Assembly (NCBI RefSeq): GCF_030531065.1
Contig: NZ_JAUNOQ010000012.1
Coordinates: 1 to 63,814, forward strand
Source of the DNA: Phascolarctobacterium sp.
Lineage (GTDB): Bacteria > Bacillota > Negativicutes > Acidaminococcales > Acidaminococcaceae
Direction of reading: 5' to 3'
Length of the DNA: 63,814 bases
Part shown: piece by piece, positions 8,169 through 16,825 of the stretch
How the letters are laid out: the number at the start of each line of letters is the position of its first letter
Numbering within the stretch: the stretch's first letter is position 1
Notes under the pieces: model-generated
Seen by the model: the letters and a program-made list of their open reading frames with translations, nothing else
What the model was told of the DNA's origin: nothing
The model's database searches: none
Translations under genes and position numbers: made by a program

Positions 8169-8197
8169 TTGAGAGATTTTACGCTGCGTGGTATGAT
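8169..8197 (+). promoter_or_regulatory. Promoter for the DnaQ-type exonuclease gene
   Basis: TTGAGA and TATGAT are separated by 17 bases, 41 bases upstream of the ATG at 8238. AGGAGG (8227-8232) is the ribosome binding site. The region is shared with the divergent gene starting at 8087. Confidence 0.55.
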
Positions 8198-8237
8198 ATT
8201 GGTATCGCTTAAATTCATACAAACCCAGGAGGTATTC

Positions 8238-8864
8238 ATGGAATTTGTCGCATTAGATTTTGAAACTGCCAATAAGAGCCGCAACAGCGCCTGCTCCATT
8301 GGCTTGGTAACGGTTAAGGACGGGCGTATTGTTGATGAATATTATCAGCTGATTCGTCCGAAATATTTATATTTTGACCCCGATAATATTGCTGTCAACA
8401 GTATTACGCAGGAGATGGTTCTGGATAAGCCCGGCTTCAAGGAGCTGTGGCCGGAAATTTTACCGCGTCTGCAAAATAAACAGGTAGTGGCGCATTTTGC
8501 AAAATTTGACGTTAATGTGCTGCGCAGTACGCTGGAGACATATTATCTGCCGCTGCCTGACTTTGATTTTTTGTGCAGCTGGCTGCTGGCCAAGCAGGCC
8601 TTTCCATTTTTAGAGCGCTTCAGTCTGGACTATGTAGCCGCATATGTGGGCTTTAAATTTCAGCATCATCAGGCTTTGGACGATGCCAGAGCCTGCGCCG
8701 CTATTGTCAACGCTGTACTGGCTAAGACGCCGGCGCAGGATTTTCGCCAGCTGGCGGCGCTGTATAAGCTGCAATGCGGCGAGGTGCGCCGCAGCGGCGT
8801 TACGCTATGCGAGCAGCAGCCGGAGGTTCCGCCTGAGGAACCAATTATGGAATCTCTTTTCTAA
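8238..8864 (+). CDS. DnaQ-like 3'-5' exonuclease (DEDDh)
   Basis: A 208-residue protein with exonuclease motifs in order: ExoI LDFETAN (about 5-11), ExoII around VVAHFAKFDVNVL (near residue 89) and ExoIII HQALDDARACA (near residue 144), giving the DEDDh acidic set and histidine. It resembles the epsilon-like/PolC-like stand-alone exonucleases. It would degrade single-stranded or mismatched 3' ends in the cytoplasm. The start is fixed by AGGAGG 6 bases upstream. The last roughly 35 residues are unlike the catalytic fold and have no clear domain. It is monocistronic, bounded by its own promoter and a shared hairpin. Confidence 0.87.
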   Translation: MEFVALDFETANKSRNSACSIGLVTVKDGRIVDEYYQLIRPKYLYFDPDNIAVNSITQEMVLDKPGFKELWPEILPRLQNKQVVAHFAKFDVNVLRSTLETYYLPLPDFDFLCSWLLAKQAFPFLERFSLDYVAAYVGFKFQHHQALDDARACAAIVNAVLAKTPAQDFRQLAALYKLQCGEVRRSGVTLCEQQPEVPPEEPIMESLF

Positions 8865-8870
8865 GCAAGC

Positions 8871-8909
8871 AAAAATGCCTGTATACCATGAAGGTATGCA
8901 GGCATTTGT
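8871..8909. terminator. Bidirectional terminator
   Basis: AAATGCCTG...CAGGCATTT with an inner TATACC/GGTAT pairing forms a long hairpin between two convergent genes (exonuclease and uracil permease). A/T runs flank both sides, so it can serve both strands. Confidence 0.75.
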
Positions 8910-8917
8910 TGTATAGT

Positions 8918-10168
8918 TTAAAATTCGTCCATCAGATGCAGGTATTGGAACAGCTTAAAGAGCAGGCTCATAATAATGGCGACCAGCGTTGCCAGCACCA
9001 TGCCCTGTACGGAAAAAGCGCCGAAGGACAGCTTGGCGCCGGACAGGCCGATAATCATAATTACGGAGGTCATAACCAGATTGGCAGACTTGCTGTAATC
9101 CACCTTACTTTCTACCAGCACACGGATGCCGGAGGAAGCGATAACGCCGAAGAGCAGAATGCAGATGCCGCCCATAACCGGGACGGGAATACTGTGAATC
9201 AGTTGGGACAGCTTGCCGCAGAAGGACAGGATGATGGCCATAACGGCAGCGCCGCCGATTACCCAGGTGCTGTAAACCTTGGTGATGGCCATAACGCCGA
9301 TGTTTTCACCATAGGTAGTGTTGGGCGTAGCGCCGGCAAAGCCGCTGATAACATTGGATAAACCGTCGGCAAACATGGAGCGGGAAAGTCCTGGGTCTTT
9401 AATAAGGTCGCGGCCGACGATATTGCCTGTAACGACTAAGTGGCCGATATGTTCCGCCATAACGACCAGCGCAGCGGGAGCGATAATCATAATGGCGCTG
9501 AGGTCAAAGACGGGCGCGTAAAAATGCGGCACCTGGAACCAGGGAGCGTCGATAATTGGCTGGAAGTTGACCATACCCATGAAGGCGGCGAAAATATAAC
9601 CGCAGATAACGCCGAAAAGAATGGGGATAATGCTCATAAAGCCGCGGAAAGCTACGGAGCCGATAACGCCGACCGCCAGCGTGAACATGGAAACGGCGAT
9701 GTTGGCGGCGACGATATTATCGCCGGTCAGGCCGGCCATGCCGGCGGCAGTAGGAGCCAGCTCCAGACCGATAACGGCGATGATAGCACCCATGGCGGCA
9801 GGCGGGAAGATTACGTCAATCCATTTAGTGCCTACAAAATGAATAATCAGCGAAAAGAGCATAAAGAGCAGGCCGAAAACTATGAAGCCGGACTGCGCGT
9901 GGCTGTAGCTGGTATTAGAAATAATCAGCAGCACCGGCGAAATGAAGGCGAAGCTGGAACCCAGATAGGAGGGAATCTTACCTTTGGTTAAAAAGATGTA
10001 CAGCAACGTGCCTAAGCCGTTCATAAACAGGCAGGTAGTGGGGCTGACTTTAAATAAAAACGGTACGAGAACGGTGGAGCCGAACATGGCAAAAAGATGC
10101 TGCATGCTCAGCGGAATGTTAAGCAGCAGCGGCGGGCGTTCTTCTACTTGAATAACTCGGTGTTCCAT
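8918..10168 (-). CDS. uraA: Uracil permease (NCS2 family)
   Basis: About 416 residues if started at MEHRVIQVEERPPLLL, the usual NCS2 N-terminus; an AGAGG-type site precedes it. The frame extends 22 residues upstream but that part lacks family similarity. The protein has 12-14 hydrophobic segments, the N-terminal SMQHLFAMFGSTVLVPFL block and the half-helix pair typical of UraA (GSSFAFISP near the first; FAGATPNTTYGENIG for the substrate-site segment). It imports uracil (possibly xanthine) with protons across the inner membrane. Divergently transcribed from the carbamoylase-like gene, which hints at a pyrimidine-related role for both. Confidence 0.9.
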   Translation of the reverse strand: MEHRVIQVEERPPLLLNIPLSMQHLFAMFGSTVLVPFLFKVSPTTCLFMNGLGTLLYIFLTKGKIPSYLGSSFAFISPVLLIISNTSYSHAQSGFIVFGLLFMLFSLIIHFVGTKWIDVIFPPAAMGAIIAVIGLELAPTAAGMAGLTGDNIVAANIAVSMFTLAVGVIGSVAFRGFMSIIPILFGVICGYIFAAFMGMVNFQPIIDAPWFQVPHFYAPVFDLSAIMIIAPAALVVMAEHIGHLVVTGNIVGRDLIKDPGLSRSMFADGLSNVISGFAGATPNTTYGENIGVMAITKVYSTWVIGGAAVMAIILSFCGKLSQLIHSIPVPVMGGICILLFGVIASSGIRVLVESKVDYSKSANLVMTSVIMIIGLSGAKLSFGAFSVQGMVLATLVAIIMSLLFKLFQYLHLMDEF

Positions 10169-10344
10169 GGCAAAAACCTCTTTCCTAAAAATTTTTCCAC
10201 TCATAATTTTAAGTTGAAACAGCGGGAAATGCAAGCTATTTCTGCGAAAGAAGCGTCTTGCGTAATCGCCTTAGGGGACGTATAATGATTTTAGTTGTTT
10301 ATTGTTTATTTAGTTGTGGGTTATACAAATGAGGAGGCGGCATC

Positions 10345-11580
10345 ATGCAAGCAATCAATAAAGCACGAGTAGATAATCTGTTGGCCGGACTGGCGCAGTT
10401 CGGCGCCACCGCAGAGGGTATTACCCGTTTGAGCTACAGCGCCCTGGATAGGGAAGCGCAAAGCTGGCTGCTACGCCAGGTAGCGGATTTAGGGCTGAGC
10501 ATACGGGAGGACGCTGTGGGCAACGTTTTCTTGCGGCGCGAGGGCACGGAGCCGCAGCTGCCGCCGGTGGCCTGCGGCAGCCATTTGGATACGGTGGTTC
10601 ACGGCGGCGCTTACGACGGTATGTGCGGCGTGGTGGGCGCGTTGGAGGCTTTGTATATGCTGAAGGACGAAAGCCTGACGCGCAGTATCGAGGTTATTAT
10701 TTTCAGAGCGGAGGAATCCAGCCGCTTTGGTTTTGCTACCATGGGAAGCAAGCTGCTGACGGGATTGGCGACGCCCGCTTCCTTAAATAAAAGCGCGAAA
10801 AAGGGGGATATTTCCTTTATTGAAGCGCTGCGGCAGTGGGGCTGCGACCCTGATAAATATACCGAGGCTGTCTTGCAGCCGGGCTGCTACAGCAGCTTCA
10901 GCGAACTGCATATCGAGCAGGGCAAGGTATTGGAGGAAACTCAACATCAGATAGGCATTGTGCATAATATTGCCGCGCCGACGCGCTTCAAGCTGTATGT
11001 GCAGGGCATGGCCGACCATTCGGGCGCAACGCCTATGGGGATGCGGCGCGATGCTTTGGTGGCTGCCGCTAAGCTGATTTTGGCGGTTAACGAGAGTGCG
11101 ACTGGGGAGAAGGAACATGGCACGGTGGGAACCGTGGGCGTGGTAGAGGTAGAGCCCGGCTCCATCAATGTGGTGCCCGGAGCCGTTACGCTGTGGGTGG
11201 ATGTGCGCGGCGTGGATTGCGCCAGTATTGAGCGCACGCTGGCGGCGGTACGGCAGCAGGCCGACGCAGTTGCCGCTGCGGACAGCGTGACTATTACCTG
11301 GGAAATGCTGACGGCGGATAAGCCGGTGGCGTTAAGCGACGCTTTGGCGCAGCAGAGCGAAACGATTTGCCGTGAGCTGGGTTACAGCTATCTGCATATG
11401 AACAGCGGCGCAGGGCATGACGCGATGAATATGGCGAAGCTGGCGCCTGCGACGATGATTTTTATTCCTTGCCGCGGCGGCATCAGCCACAATCCGGCGG
11501 AATTTGCCAGGAGCGAGGATATTTGCCGCGGCGTAGAGGTGTTGGCCCATATTCTGCTACGGGAAGCGAATAAAAAATAA
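10345..11580 (+). CDS. M20-family amidohydrolase (N-carbamoyl-L-amino-acid hydrolase / allantoate amidohydrolase type)
   Basis: A 411-residue dinuclear-metal peptidase-fold enzyme. Metal ligands are visible in GSHLDTV (near 78-84), the paired acid RAEESSRFG (near 121-129), HIEQG (near 189) and the C-terminal SGAGHDAM (His near 358), a set typical of carbamoylases rather than general M20 peptidases. The lid/dimerisation domain lies between about 210 and 330. Such enzymes cleave N-carbamoyl amino acids, beta-ureidopropionate or allantoate, releasing ammonia and CO2. Substrate is unknown; the divergent uracil permease favours a pyrimidine or hydantoin catabolite. A good AGGAGG-like site precedes the ATG. 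Confidence 0.85.
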   Translation: MQAINKARVDNLLAGLAQFGATAEGITRLSYSALDREAQSWLLRQVADLGLSIREDAVGNVFLRREGTEPQLPPVACGSHLDTVVHGGAYDGMCGVVGALEALYMLKDESLTRSIEVIIFRAEESSRFGFATMGSKLLTGLATPASLNKSAKKGDISFIEALRQWGCDPDKYTEAVLQPGCYSSFSELHIEQGKVLEETQHQIGIVHNIAAPTRFKLYVQGMADHSGATPMGMRRDALVAAAKLILAVNESATGEKEHGTVGTVGVVEVEPGSINVVPGAVTLWVDVRGVDCASIERTLAAVRQQADAVAAADSVTITWEMLTADKPVALSDALAQQSETICRELGYSYLHMNSGAGHDAMNMAKLAPATMIFIPCRGGISHNPAEFARSEDICRGVEVLAHILLREANKK

Positions 11581-11650
11581 AAGATAAAAATAACGGGACT
11601 GACGTGCGGGCCGGTCCCGTTGCTGTTTTTGTGAAACAAGTATGATATAA

Positions 11651-11790
11651 TGTTGTACACAGCGATTGCGGAGCCGGAGGCGAACGCAGAGGTGATGTAC
11701 AACATATGCCTGTGGCGAAATGTTGTACACAGCGATTGCGGAGCCGAAGGCGAAGCGAAAGCCGTGGTCAAAGTGTTGTAATGCTTGTAT
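11651..11790 (+). repeat. TGTTGTACACAGCGATT repeat element, locus 1
   Basis: Two direct copies of a 34-base unit (11651-11684 and 11721-11754, one difference seen, period 70) begin TGTTGTACACAGCGATTGCG. The intervening piece carries GATGTACAAC, an inverted partner of TGTTGTACA. The same module occurs inverted at 23634-23800. It lies directly upstream of the exported lyase-like gene and may hold or affect its promoter. Confidence 0.65.
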
Positions 11791-11824
11791 ATAAAACAAT
11801 TTGGTCAGAAAGGAGCAATTTTAT

Positions 11825-13321
11825 ATGAGAAAATTTTTAGCCGCGCTGCTGCTGTGCGCTGCGAGCGGAACGGCGCTGAACTGCGCCGCAGGTGAAGCCG
11901 CGCCGCGCGATAATTTTTATTGGTTGGGGCAGATAAATAAGGCGACTGCCGTTATCAATACTGACGAGGGACTGCTGACTAAGGAGCAGGGCCATAAATT
12001 TGCCATGGGCCTGCAAAGAGTTTTGGCGCAGGGGGACGAGCCAGGCGGGCAGCGTCCCGGTCTGGTAATAACCTTTGAACCGCTGCTGATCGACGCTGCC
12101 GGACCGGAAATAACCAAGCTGCATGCAGGGCGTTCCAGTCAGGATATGCTGACGACGGTGAGCCTGGCTATGCAAAGAGAGCAGGCGCTGGAGCTGGCTG
12201 CGGCGCTGAACGAGATGCAGCGCAGCCTGCTGAAGCTGGCGGAAAAGCAGCAAAGGACCATTCTGCCTAATTACACTAACGGTGTGGCTGCCCAGCCCAA
12301 CAGCTTTGCTCACTACCTTTTGGCTTATAATGCGGCGTTTGACAGGGATATGCAGCGCTTGCAGGCCTATTACAAGCGCTTGAACCGTTCGCCCATGGGC
12401 GCAACAGTGCTGAACGGCACGGGCTGGCCCTTGGACAGGGACCGTATGGCGGATTTACTGGGCTTTGATGAAATTGCCTACAATACTTATGACGCCGGGC
12501 AGGTTTTTCCGCAGGAAGCGCCGGTGGAGATGGGCGCGGTGGCCAGCAGCATTGCTATCCATATGGGCAGCTTTATTGAAGAAATTATGCAGCAGTATGC
12601 GCAGCCGCGGCCCTGGATTTTACTGCGGGAGGGCGACGGCAATACCTATGTTTCCAGCGCTATGCCGCAGAAGCGCAATCCGGGCATTCTGAACAAGGCG
12701 CGTACCGATTGCTCAACCTTGTTAGGTACGGCGGTGGGCGGCGTTTTCCGCGCTCACAATATCCCTGCCGGCATGGCCGACGGGCGGCTGCTGGGAACGG
12801 ACAGCATTACCCGTCAGACCATCAGCGTGGTGAAGCAGTTTAATAAAATACTTAATGCGCTGGAGGTCAACCCGGAGCGGGCTTTAGAGGAGCTTAACCT
12901 GGACTGGACCTGCTCGCAGGAAATCGCCGACGAGCTGATGCGGAAATATGAGGTTCCCTTCCGCACTGGCCATCATTTTGCGTCGGAAATAGTTACCTAT
13001 GCGCGGGCGCATAATATTCCTCCTTCCGAGTTCACTTATGCGGATGCCTGCGCTATTTATCAACGGCTGGCGCAGGAGGACGCAGCTCTGCCGCAGAAGC
13101 TGCCGCTGACAGAAGCGGAATTTCGCGCCTGTCTGGACCCTGTGGCCATCGTTAATAACCGTGCCGTTAAGGGCGGGCCGCAGCCGTCGGAATTAAAAAT
13201 TATGTTTGCGCAGGCGGATAAAGACTTGGCGCAAAATATAAATTGGCAAAAACAGGCGGCGGCAAAAGTTGCCGACGCGGAAATGAAATTGAATAACGAG
13301 TTTGCCGCATTGTTGAGATAG
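11825..13321 (+). CDS. Exported argininosuccinate lyase-like protein (aspartase/fumarase superfamily)
   Basis: About 498 residues. The ATG at 11825 follows AAAGGAGCAATTTTAT and opens a Sec signal peptide (MRKFLAALLLCAASGTAL), so the mature enzyme should be periplasmic. The body matches argininosuccinate lyase: SSAMPQKRNPG (Ser277-Ser278) equals the signature loop [12 protein letters not shown] of ArgH in this window. The Thr-His pair of ArgH's [10 protein letters not shown] is here NYTNGVAAQP, so the histidine used in catalysis is replaced by Asn152. A different substrate or reaction is therefore likely. A terminator follows; the gene is monocistronic. Confidence 0.8.
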   Translation: MRKFLAALLLCAASGTALNCAAGEAAPRDNFYWLGQINKATAVINTDEGLLTKEQGHKFAMGLQRVLAQGDEPGGQRPGLVITFEPLLIDAAGPEITKLHAGRSSQDMLTTVSLAMQREQALELAAALNEMQRSLLKLAEKQQRTILPNYTNGVAAQPNSFAHYLLAYNAAFDRDMQRLQAYYKRLNRSPMGATVLNGTGWPLDRDRMADLLGFDEIAYNTYDAGQVFPQEAPVEMGAVASSIAIHMGSFIEEIMQQYAQPRPWILLREGDGNTYVSSAMPQKRNPGILNKARTDCSTLLGTAVGGVFRAHNIPAGMADGRLLGTDSITRQTISVVKQFNKILNALEVNPERALEELNLDWTCSQEIADELMRKYEVPFRTGHHFASEIVTYARAHNIPPSEFTYADACAIYQRLAQEDAALPQKLPLTEAEFRACLDPVAIVNNRAVKGGPQPSELKIMFAQADKDLAQNINWQKQAAAKVADAEMKLNNEFAALLR

Positions 13322-13343
13322 GTAGAAAAATCGAAAAAAGCGC

Positions 13344-13387
13344 AAAAAAATAACCGCCAGCCCTGAGAAAACTTGCGGTTATTTTTT
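13344..13387 (+). terminator. Terminator after the exported lyase-like gene
   Basis: AAAAAATAACCGC / GCGGTTATTTTTT forms a 13-bp stem with a 17-base loop and A/T tracts on each side, between convergent genes. It may act on both strands. Confidence 0.8.
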
Positions 13388-13472
13388 AACTGATATTTTT
13401 TAAGGACAACCGCTTATCGGTAGTACCTCTTTGTATTTATATTATAGCGATAAATAAGAGAAATGTCAAATT

Positions 13473-14297
13473 TTACAGAGCTGTGCCGTTAGTCAAGTAA
13501 ATTTTTTCGGCTTTGGCTTCGGCTAGCTGGGCTTGGTTAATCAGCCCATATTTATGCATGGAGGCCAAAACTAAAAGCTGGCGCTCCTTGCAGCCCTGCG
13601 GATTTTCCAGCGGATTGAGGGCGCTGGGGGCGTAGGGCAGCGCGGCGATAACGGCGGCCTCGGCCAGCGTCATGGCGGAGGGAGCCTTGCCAAAATATTT
13701 GGCGGCGGCCTGCTTAATACCGTTGGCGCCTGCTCCAAAATAAGTGGTGTTCAGATACAGCTCTAAGATTTCGTCCTTGGTATAGTTATCCTCCAGCATA
13801 AGGGAAAGAATGGCTTCTTCAATTTTTCGCTCCATGCTTTGCTCGTGGGTAAGAAAAACATTTTTGACAAATTGCTGGGTCAGCGTGCTGCCGCCCTGCA
13901 CTACTTCGCCCGCGCTGATGTTTACCAGCAGAGCGCGCAGAATGCCGTCCACGGCTATAGCGCCATGCTCGTAAAAGGCGTGGTCCTCAATGGCTATCAG
14001 CGCCTGGGGGATATTCTGATTCATAGCGTCCAGCGATGTCCAGTCGGGGCTTTGACGGATAGGGTCGATTACCTCGTCCATATTGAAGGCCAGATAAAAT
14101 TTCTGCATAGGCGACGGCCATTCCTCTTTAGGCGGCAGCAGGCTGACGAAGAGCGCCATAGCGGCCGCTTTTTCATGCTTATTCACTTTTTCCTCCTGCT
14201 GCTGCGCGGGTGCGGCGGGCTGGGGCTTATCCGTTAGCGCGTCGTAGCCGACCATCCCGGCAAAAATCAGGAGCGCCATTACCAGTATTTTTATCAT
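13473..14297 (-). CDS. Monofunctional peptidoglycan glycosyltransferase (GT51)
   Basis: About 274 residues: a short cytoplasmic start, one membrane segment (ILVMALLIFAGMVGYDAL), a Gln/Pro-rich linker and a GT51 transglycosylase domain. The catalytic motif IAIEDHAFYEHGAI carries the essential Glu, and QGGSTLTQQFVKN is the second conserved block. There is no transpeptidase domain, so it resembles MtgA rather than a class A PBP. It polymerises lipid II at the periplasmic face. The frame extends upstream, but GAGG sits 7 bases before the ATG at 14297; the ATG at 14303 is too close. Divergent from argC. Confidence 0.88.
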   Translation of the reverse strand: MIKILVMALLIFAGMVGYDALTDKPQPAAPAQQQEEKVNKHEKAAAMALFVSLLPPKEEWPSPMQKFYLAFNMDEVIDPIRQSPDWTSLDAMNQNIPQALIAIEDHAFYEHGAIAVDGILRALLVNISAGEVVQGGSTLTQQFVKNVFLTHEQSMERKIEEAILSLMLEDNYTKDEILELYLNTTYFGAGANGIKQAAAKYFGKAPSAMTLAEAAVIAALPYAPSALNPLENPQGCKERQLLVLASMHKYGLINQAQLAEAKAEKIYLTNGTAL

Positions 14298-14464
14298 GCT
14301 CATACCTCGCTTATACTTCTTCATTATATTGTAGCAAGAAATAGACTTTTTGGCAAAAGAATACATAAAAAATGCTAGGAAAATCCGCGCAGGCGTAGTA
14401 AAATATATAACATAAAATGGATGAGTGTTTCTTGCCCTTTTTTGCAAAAAACCTTGCACAGCAC

Positions 14465-14499
14465 TTGCAATGTTATGCAGGTTGGATGTATAATTATCA
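14465..14499 (+). promoter_or_regulatory. argC promoter with a possible ArgR operator
   Basis: TTGCAA and TATAAT are 18 bases apart, with AAAGGAGG and the argC ATG just downstream. TGTATAATTATCA (14487-14499) overlaps the -10 box and resembles half-symmetric ARG boxes (TGNAT-W4-ATNCA), which would place it for ArgR repression. The operator call is tentative. Confidence 0.45.
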
Positions 14500-14518
14500 A
14501 ACATAAAGGAGGATGTAT

Positions 14519-15553
14519 ATGAAAGCAAGTGTTATCGGGGCAACCGGTTACGCAGGCGTAGAGCTTTTGCGGCTGCTGGATGGACATCCGGAGGCGGAAA
14601 TTGCCGCGATTACTTCCGAAAGCAGTACAGGCGAAGCTATTGCCGGCATGTATCCCCATTTATCCGGGCGTATTGTAAAAAATTTGACGTCGATGCAGGA
14701 TATCGAGGCTATTGCTGACGACAGCGACGTAATTTTTATCGCCCTGCCTCACGGCCATGCTATGAAGATTGGCAAAAGGCTGCGCGGCAGTAAAACCAAA
14801 ATCATCGATCTTGGCGGCGATTATAGATTTAAGGATTATCGCGTTTTTGAAGAATGGTACAAGGTGAAGCACGAGGACCCGGAGGCGCAGGCTGTTTATG
14901 GCCTGACGGAACTGTACCGGGAGCAGGTGCGCGGCGCGCAGCTGGTGGCTAATCCAGGCTGCTACACCACTTGCAGCATTTTGGCAATGGTGCCGCTCTT
15001 AAAATATGATTTAATCGAGCATCAGGGAATTATTGTGGACGCTAAGTCCGGTACGACCGGCGCAGGCCGCAGCCTGAAGGCAGGCAGCCTGTATTGCAGC
15101 GTCAACGAAAGCTTTAAGGCTTACGGCGTGGCGACTCACCGCCATACGCCGGAGATAGAGCAAATTTACAGCGAATTTGCCGGCGAGCCGGTGGTTATTC
15201 AATTTACGCCCCACTTGCTGCCTGTGGACAGAGGCATTCTGGCTACCTGCTACGGCCAGCTGAAGGAAGGCGTTACGGACGCGCAGATTGAAGAGGCTTA
15301 TCAGGCCATGTACGGTAAGGAATTTTTTATTCGCCTGCGCGGCAAGGGCGGCTGCCCGGAATTGAAAAATGTGCGCGCTTCTAATTATGTCGACCTTGGC
15401 TGGCAGACGGACAAGCGCACCGGTCGCATTATCGTGATGAATTGCATCGATAATCTGGTCAAGGGCGCTGCAGGTCAGGCGGTGCAGAATATGAACGTCA
15501 TGTTCGGTTTGGACGAAACCGCCGGACTGCGTCAGCTGCCCATCGTCCCCTAA
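14519..15553 (+). CDS. argC: N-acetyl-gamma-glutamyl-phosphate reductase
   Basis: A 344-residue NADPH-dependent reductase making N-acetylglutamate semialdehyde from the acyl phosphate, third step to ornithine. The Rossmann start MKASVIGATGYAG and the catalytic cysteine in NPGCYTT (Cys148) are clear, as is the conserved SGTTGAGRS region. AAAGGAGG lies 6 bases before the ATG at 14519; the in-frame ATG at 14513 is too close. It is the first gene of the arg cluster and argJ follows after about 35 bases. Confidence 0.96.
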   Translation: MKASVIGATGYAGVELLRLLDGHPEAEIAAITSESSTGEAIAGMYPHLSGRIVKNLTSMQDIEAIADDSDVIFIALPHGHAMKIGKRLRGSKTKIIDLGGDYRFKDYRVFEEWYKVKHEDPEAQAVYGLTELYREQVRGAQLVANPGCYTTCSILAMVPLLKYDLIEHQGIIVDAKSGTTGAGRSLKAGSLYCSVNESFKAYGVATHRHTPEIEQIYSEFAGEPVVIQFTPHLLPVDRGILATCYGQLKEGVTDAQIEEAYQAMYGKEFFIRLRGKGGCPELKNVRASNYVDLGWQTDKRTGRIIVMNCIDNLVKGAAGQAVQNMNVMFGLDETAGLRQLPIVP

Positions 15554-15588
15554 GCGTATAAAATATTGATAATAAAAGAGGGAAAAGC

Positions 15589-16794
15589 ATGAAAAAGATT
15601 GAAGGCTGGGTTACTGCTCCCCAGGGCTTTTTGGCCGCCGGCGTGAAAGCCGGTATTAAGGCCAGCGGCAATCATGACGTGGCTGTAATTTACAGCACCG
15701 TGCCCGCTGCCTGCGGCGCAGTATTTACCCAAAATAAAATGTGCGCGGCTCCCGTGCTGGTCTGCCGCGAGGTCAACAAGCAGGGCTACGCTCAGGCCAT
15801 CGTGGTCAACAGCGGCTGCGCAAACGCCTGCACCGGCGCTCAGGGCTTGGACGACGCAAAAAAAATGCAGGCTCATGCGGCGGAGTTGCTGGGCATCGAA
15901 CCGCAGGAGGTTTTTGTTTGCTCCACCGGCGTTATCGGGCAGTTTTTGCCCATGGATAAGCTGCTGACGGGCATTGCCGACGCTGTGGACAGCATGGACG
16001 AATGCGAGGGCGAAAGCTGCGCTATGGCCATTCAAACCACCGATACCTTTATCAAACGGGCTGCCTATGAGGCGGAAATCGGCGGCAAAACGGTGAAGAT
16101 CGCCGGTATCGCTAAGGGCGCGGGCATGATCCACCCCAATATGGCGACGATGTTGACCTTTATCACTACGGACGCCGCCGTCGCTCCCGATGTGCTGAAA
16201 CGCACGGTGAAGGCCGTTGCCGACAAGTCCTTTAATATGGTGGTGGTCGACGGCGACACCAGCACCAACGACAGCATGATTGTGCTGGCCAACGGCCTGG
16301 CGGAAAATGAGATTATTTTATCCGAAGAGCATCCTGATTATCCGGCGTTCTATGAAGCTTTGCTGGCTTGCGCTACGGATTTGGCGAAGATGATCGCGCA
16401 CGACGGCGAGGGCGCTACGAAATTTCTGGAAGTCAACGTGGTGGGCGCGGCCGACGCGGCCGACGCCAAAACGGCGGCTATGGCTATCGCTAAATCGCCG
16501 CTCGTCAAAACGGCGTTTTTCGGCGAAGACCCTAACTGGGGACGCATCGTCTGCGCAGCGGGCTACAGCGGCGCGGCTATGACTGCGGATAAAGTCAACC
16601 TGGAAATCGGCGGCATCCGCCTGGTGGAAAACGGCATGAACTGCAACGTGCCCGCCGAAAAGCTGGCGCCGACCATGGCCGAACACGATATTTCCATGAC
16701 TATCGATTTGGCGGCAGGCGACGCTAAAGCTACGGTCTGGACCTGCGACTTCAGCTATGAATATGTAAAAATCAACGGCGAGTATCATACCTGA
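15589..16794 (+). CDS. argJ: Bifunctional glutamate/ornithine N-acetyltransferase
   Basis: A 401-residue precursor that self-cleaves at the KGAGMIHPNMATML motif; Thr187 becomes the N-terminal nucleophile of the beta chain. ArgJ moves the acetyl group from N-acetylornithine to glutamate, closing the acetyl cycle, and bifunctional forms can also use acetyl-CoA. Since no argA or argE is in the cluster, ArgJ should supply both steps, although bifunctionality cannot be proven from sequence. It lies between argC and argB on the same strand, with GAGGG-type ribosome binding. Confidence 0.96.
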   Translation: MKKIEGWVTAPQGFLAAGVKAGIKASGNHDVAVIYSTVPAACGAVFTQNKMCAAPVLVCREVNKQGYAQAIVVNSGCANACTGAQGLDDAKKMQAHAAELLGIEPQEVFVCSTGVIGQFLPMDKLLTGIADAVDSMDECEGESCAMAIQTTDTFIKRAAYEAEIGGKTVKIAGIAKGAGMIHPNMATMLTFITTDAAVAPDVLKRTVKAVADKSFNMVVVDGDTSTNDSMIVLANGLAENEIILSEEHPDYPAFYEALLACATDLAKMIAHDGEGATKFLEVNVVGAADAADAKTAAMAIAKSPLVKTAFFGEDPNWGRIVCAAGYSGAAMTADKVNLEIGGIRLVENGMNCNVPAEKLAPTMAEHDISMTIDLAAGDAKATVWTCDFSYEYVKINGEYHT

Positions 16795-16825
16795 TCAGAT
16801 ATAAAATATAAAGGAGGATTTTACA

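Noticed and set aside
10169-10344. Purine or pyrimidine riboswitch before uraA or the hydrolase gene
   Set aside because: The intergenic region is short and AT-rich, and no conserved riboswitch core could be recognised by eye.
11651-11754. Possible CRISPR or operator array from 34-base direct repeats
   Set aside because: Two copies only, with a spacer containing an inverted partner of the repeat, and a related inverted locus elsewhere. Treated as a dispersed repeat.
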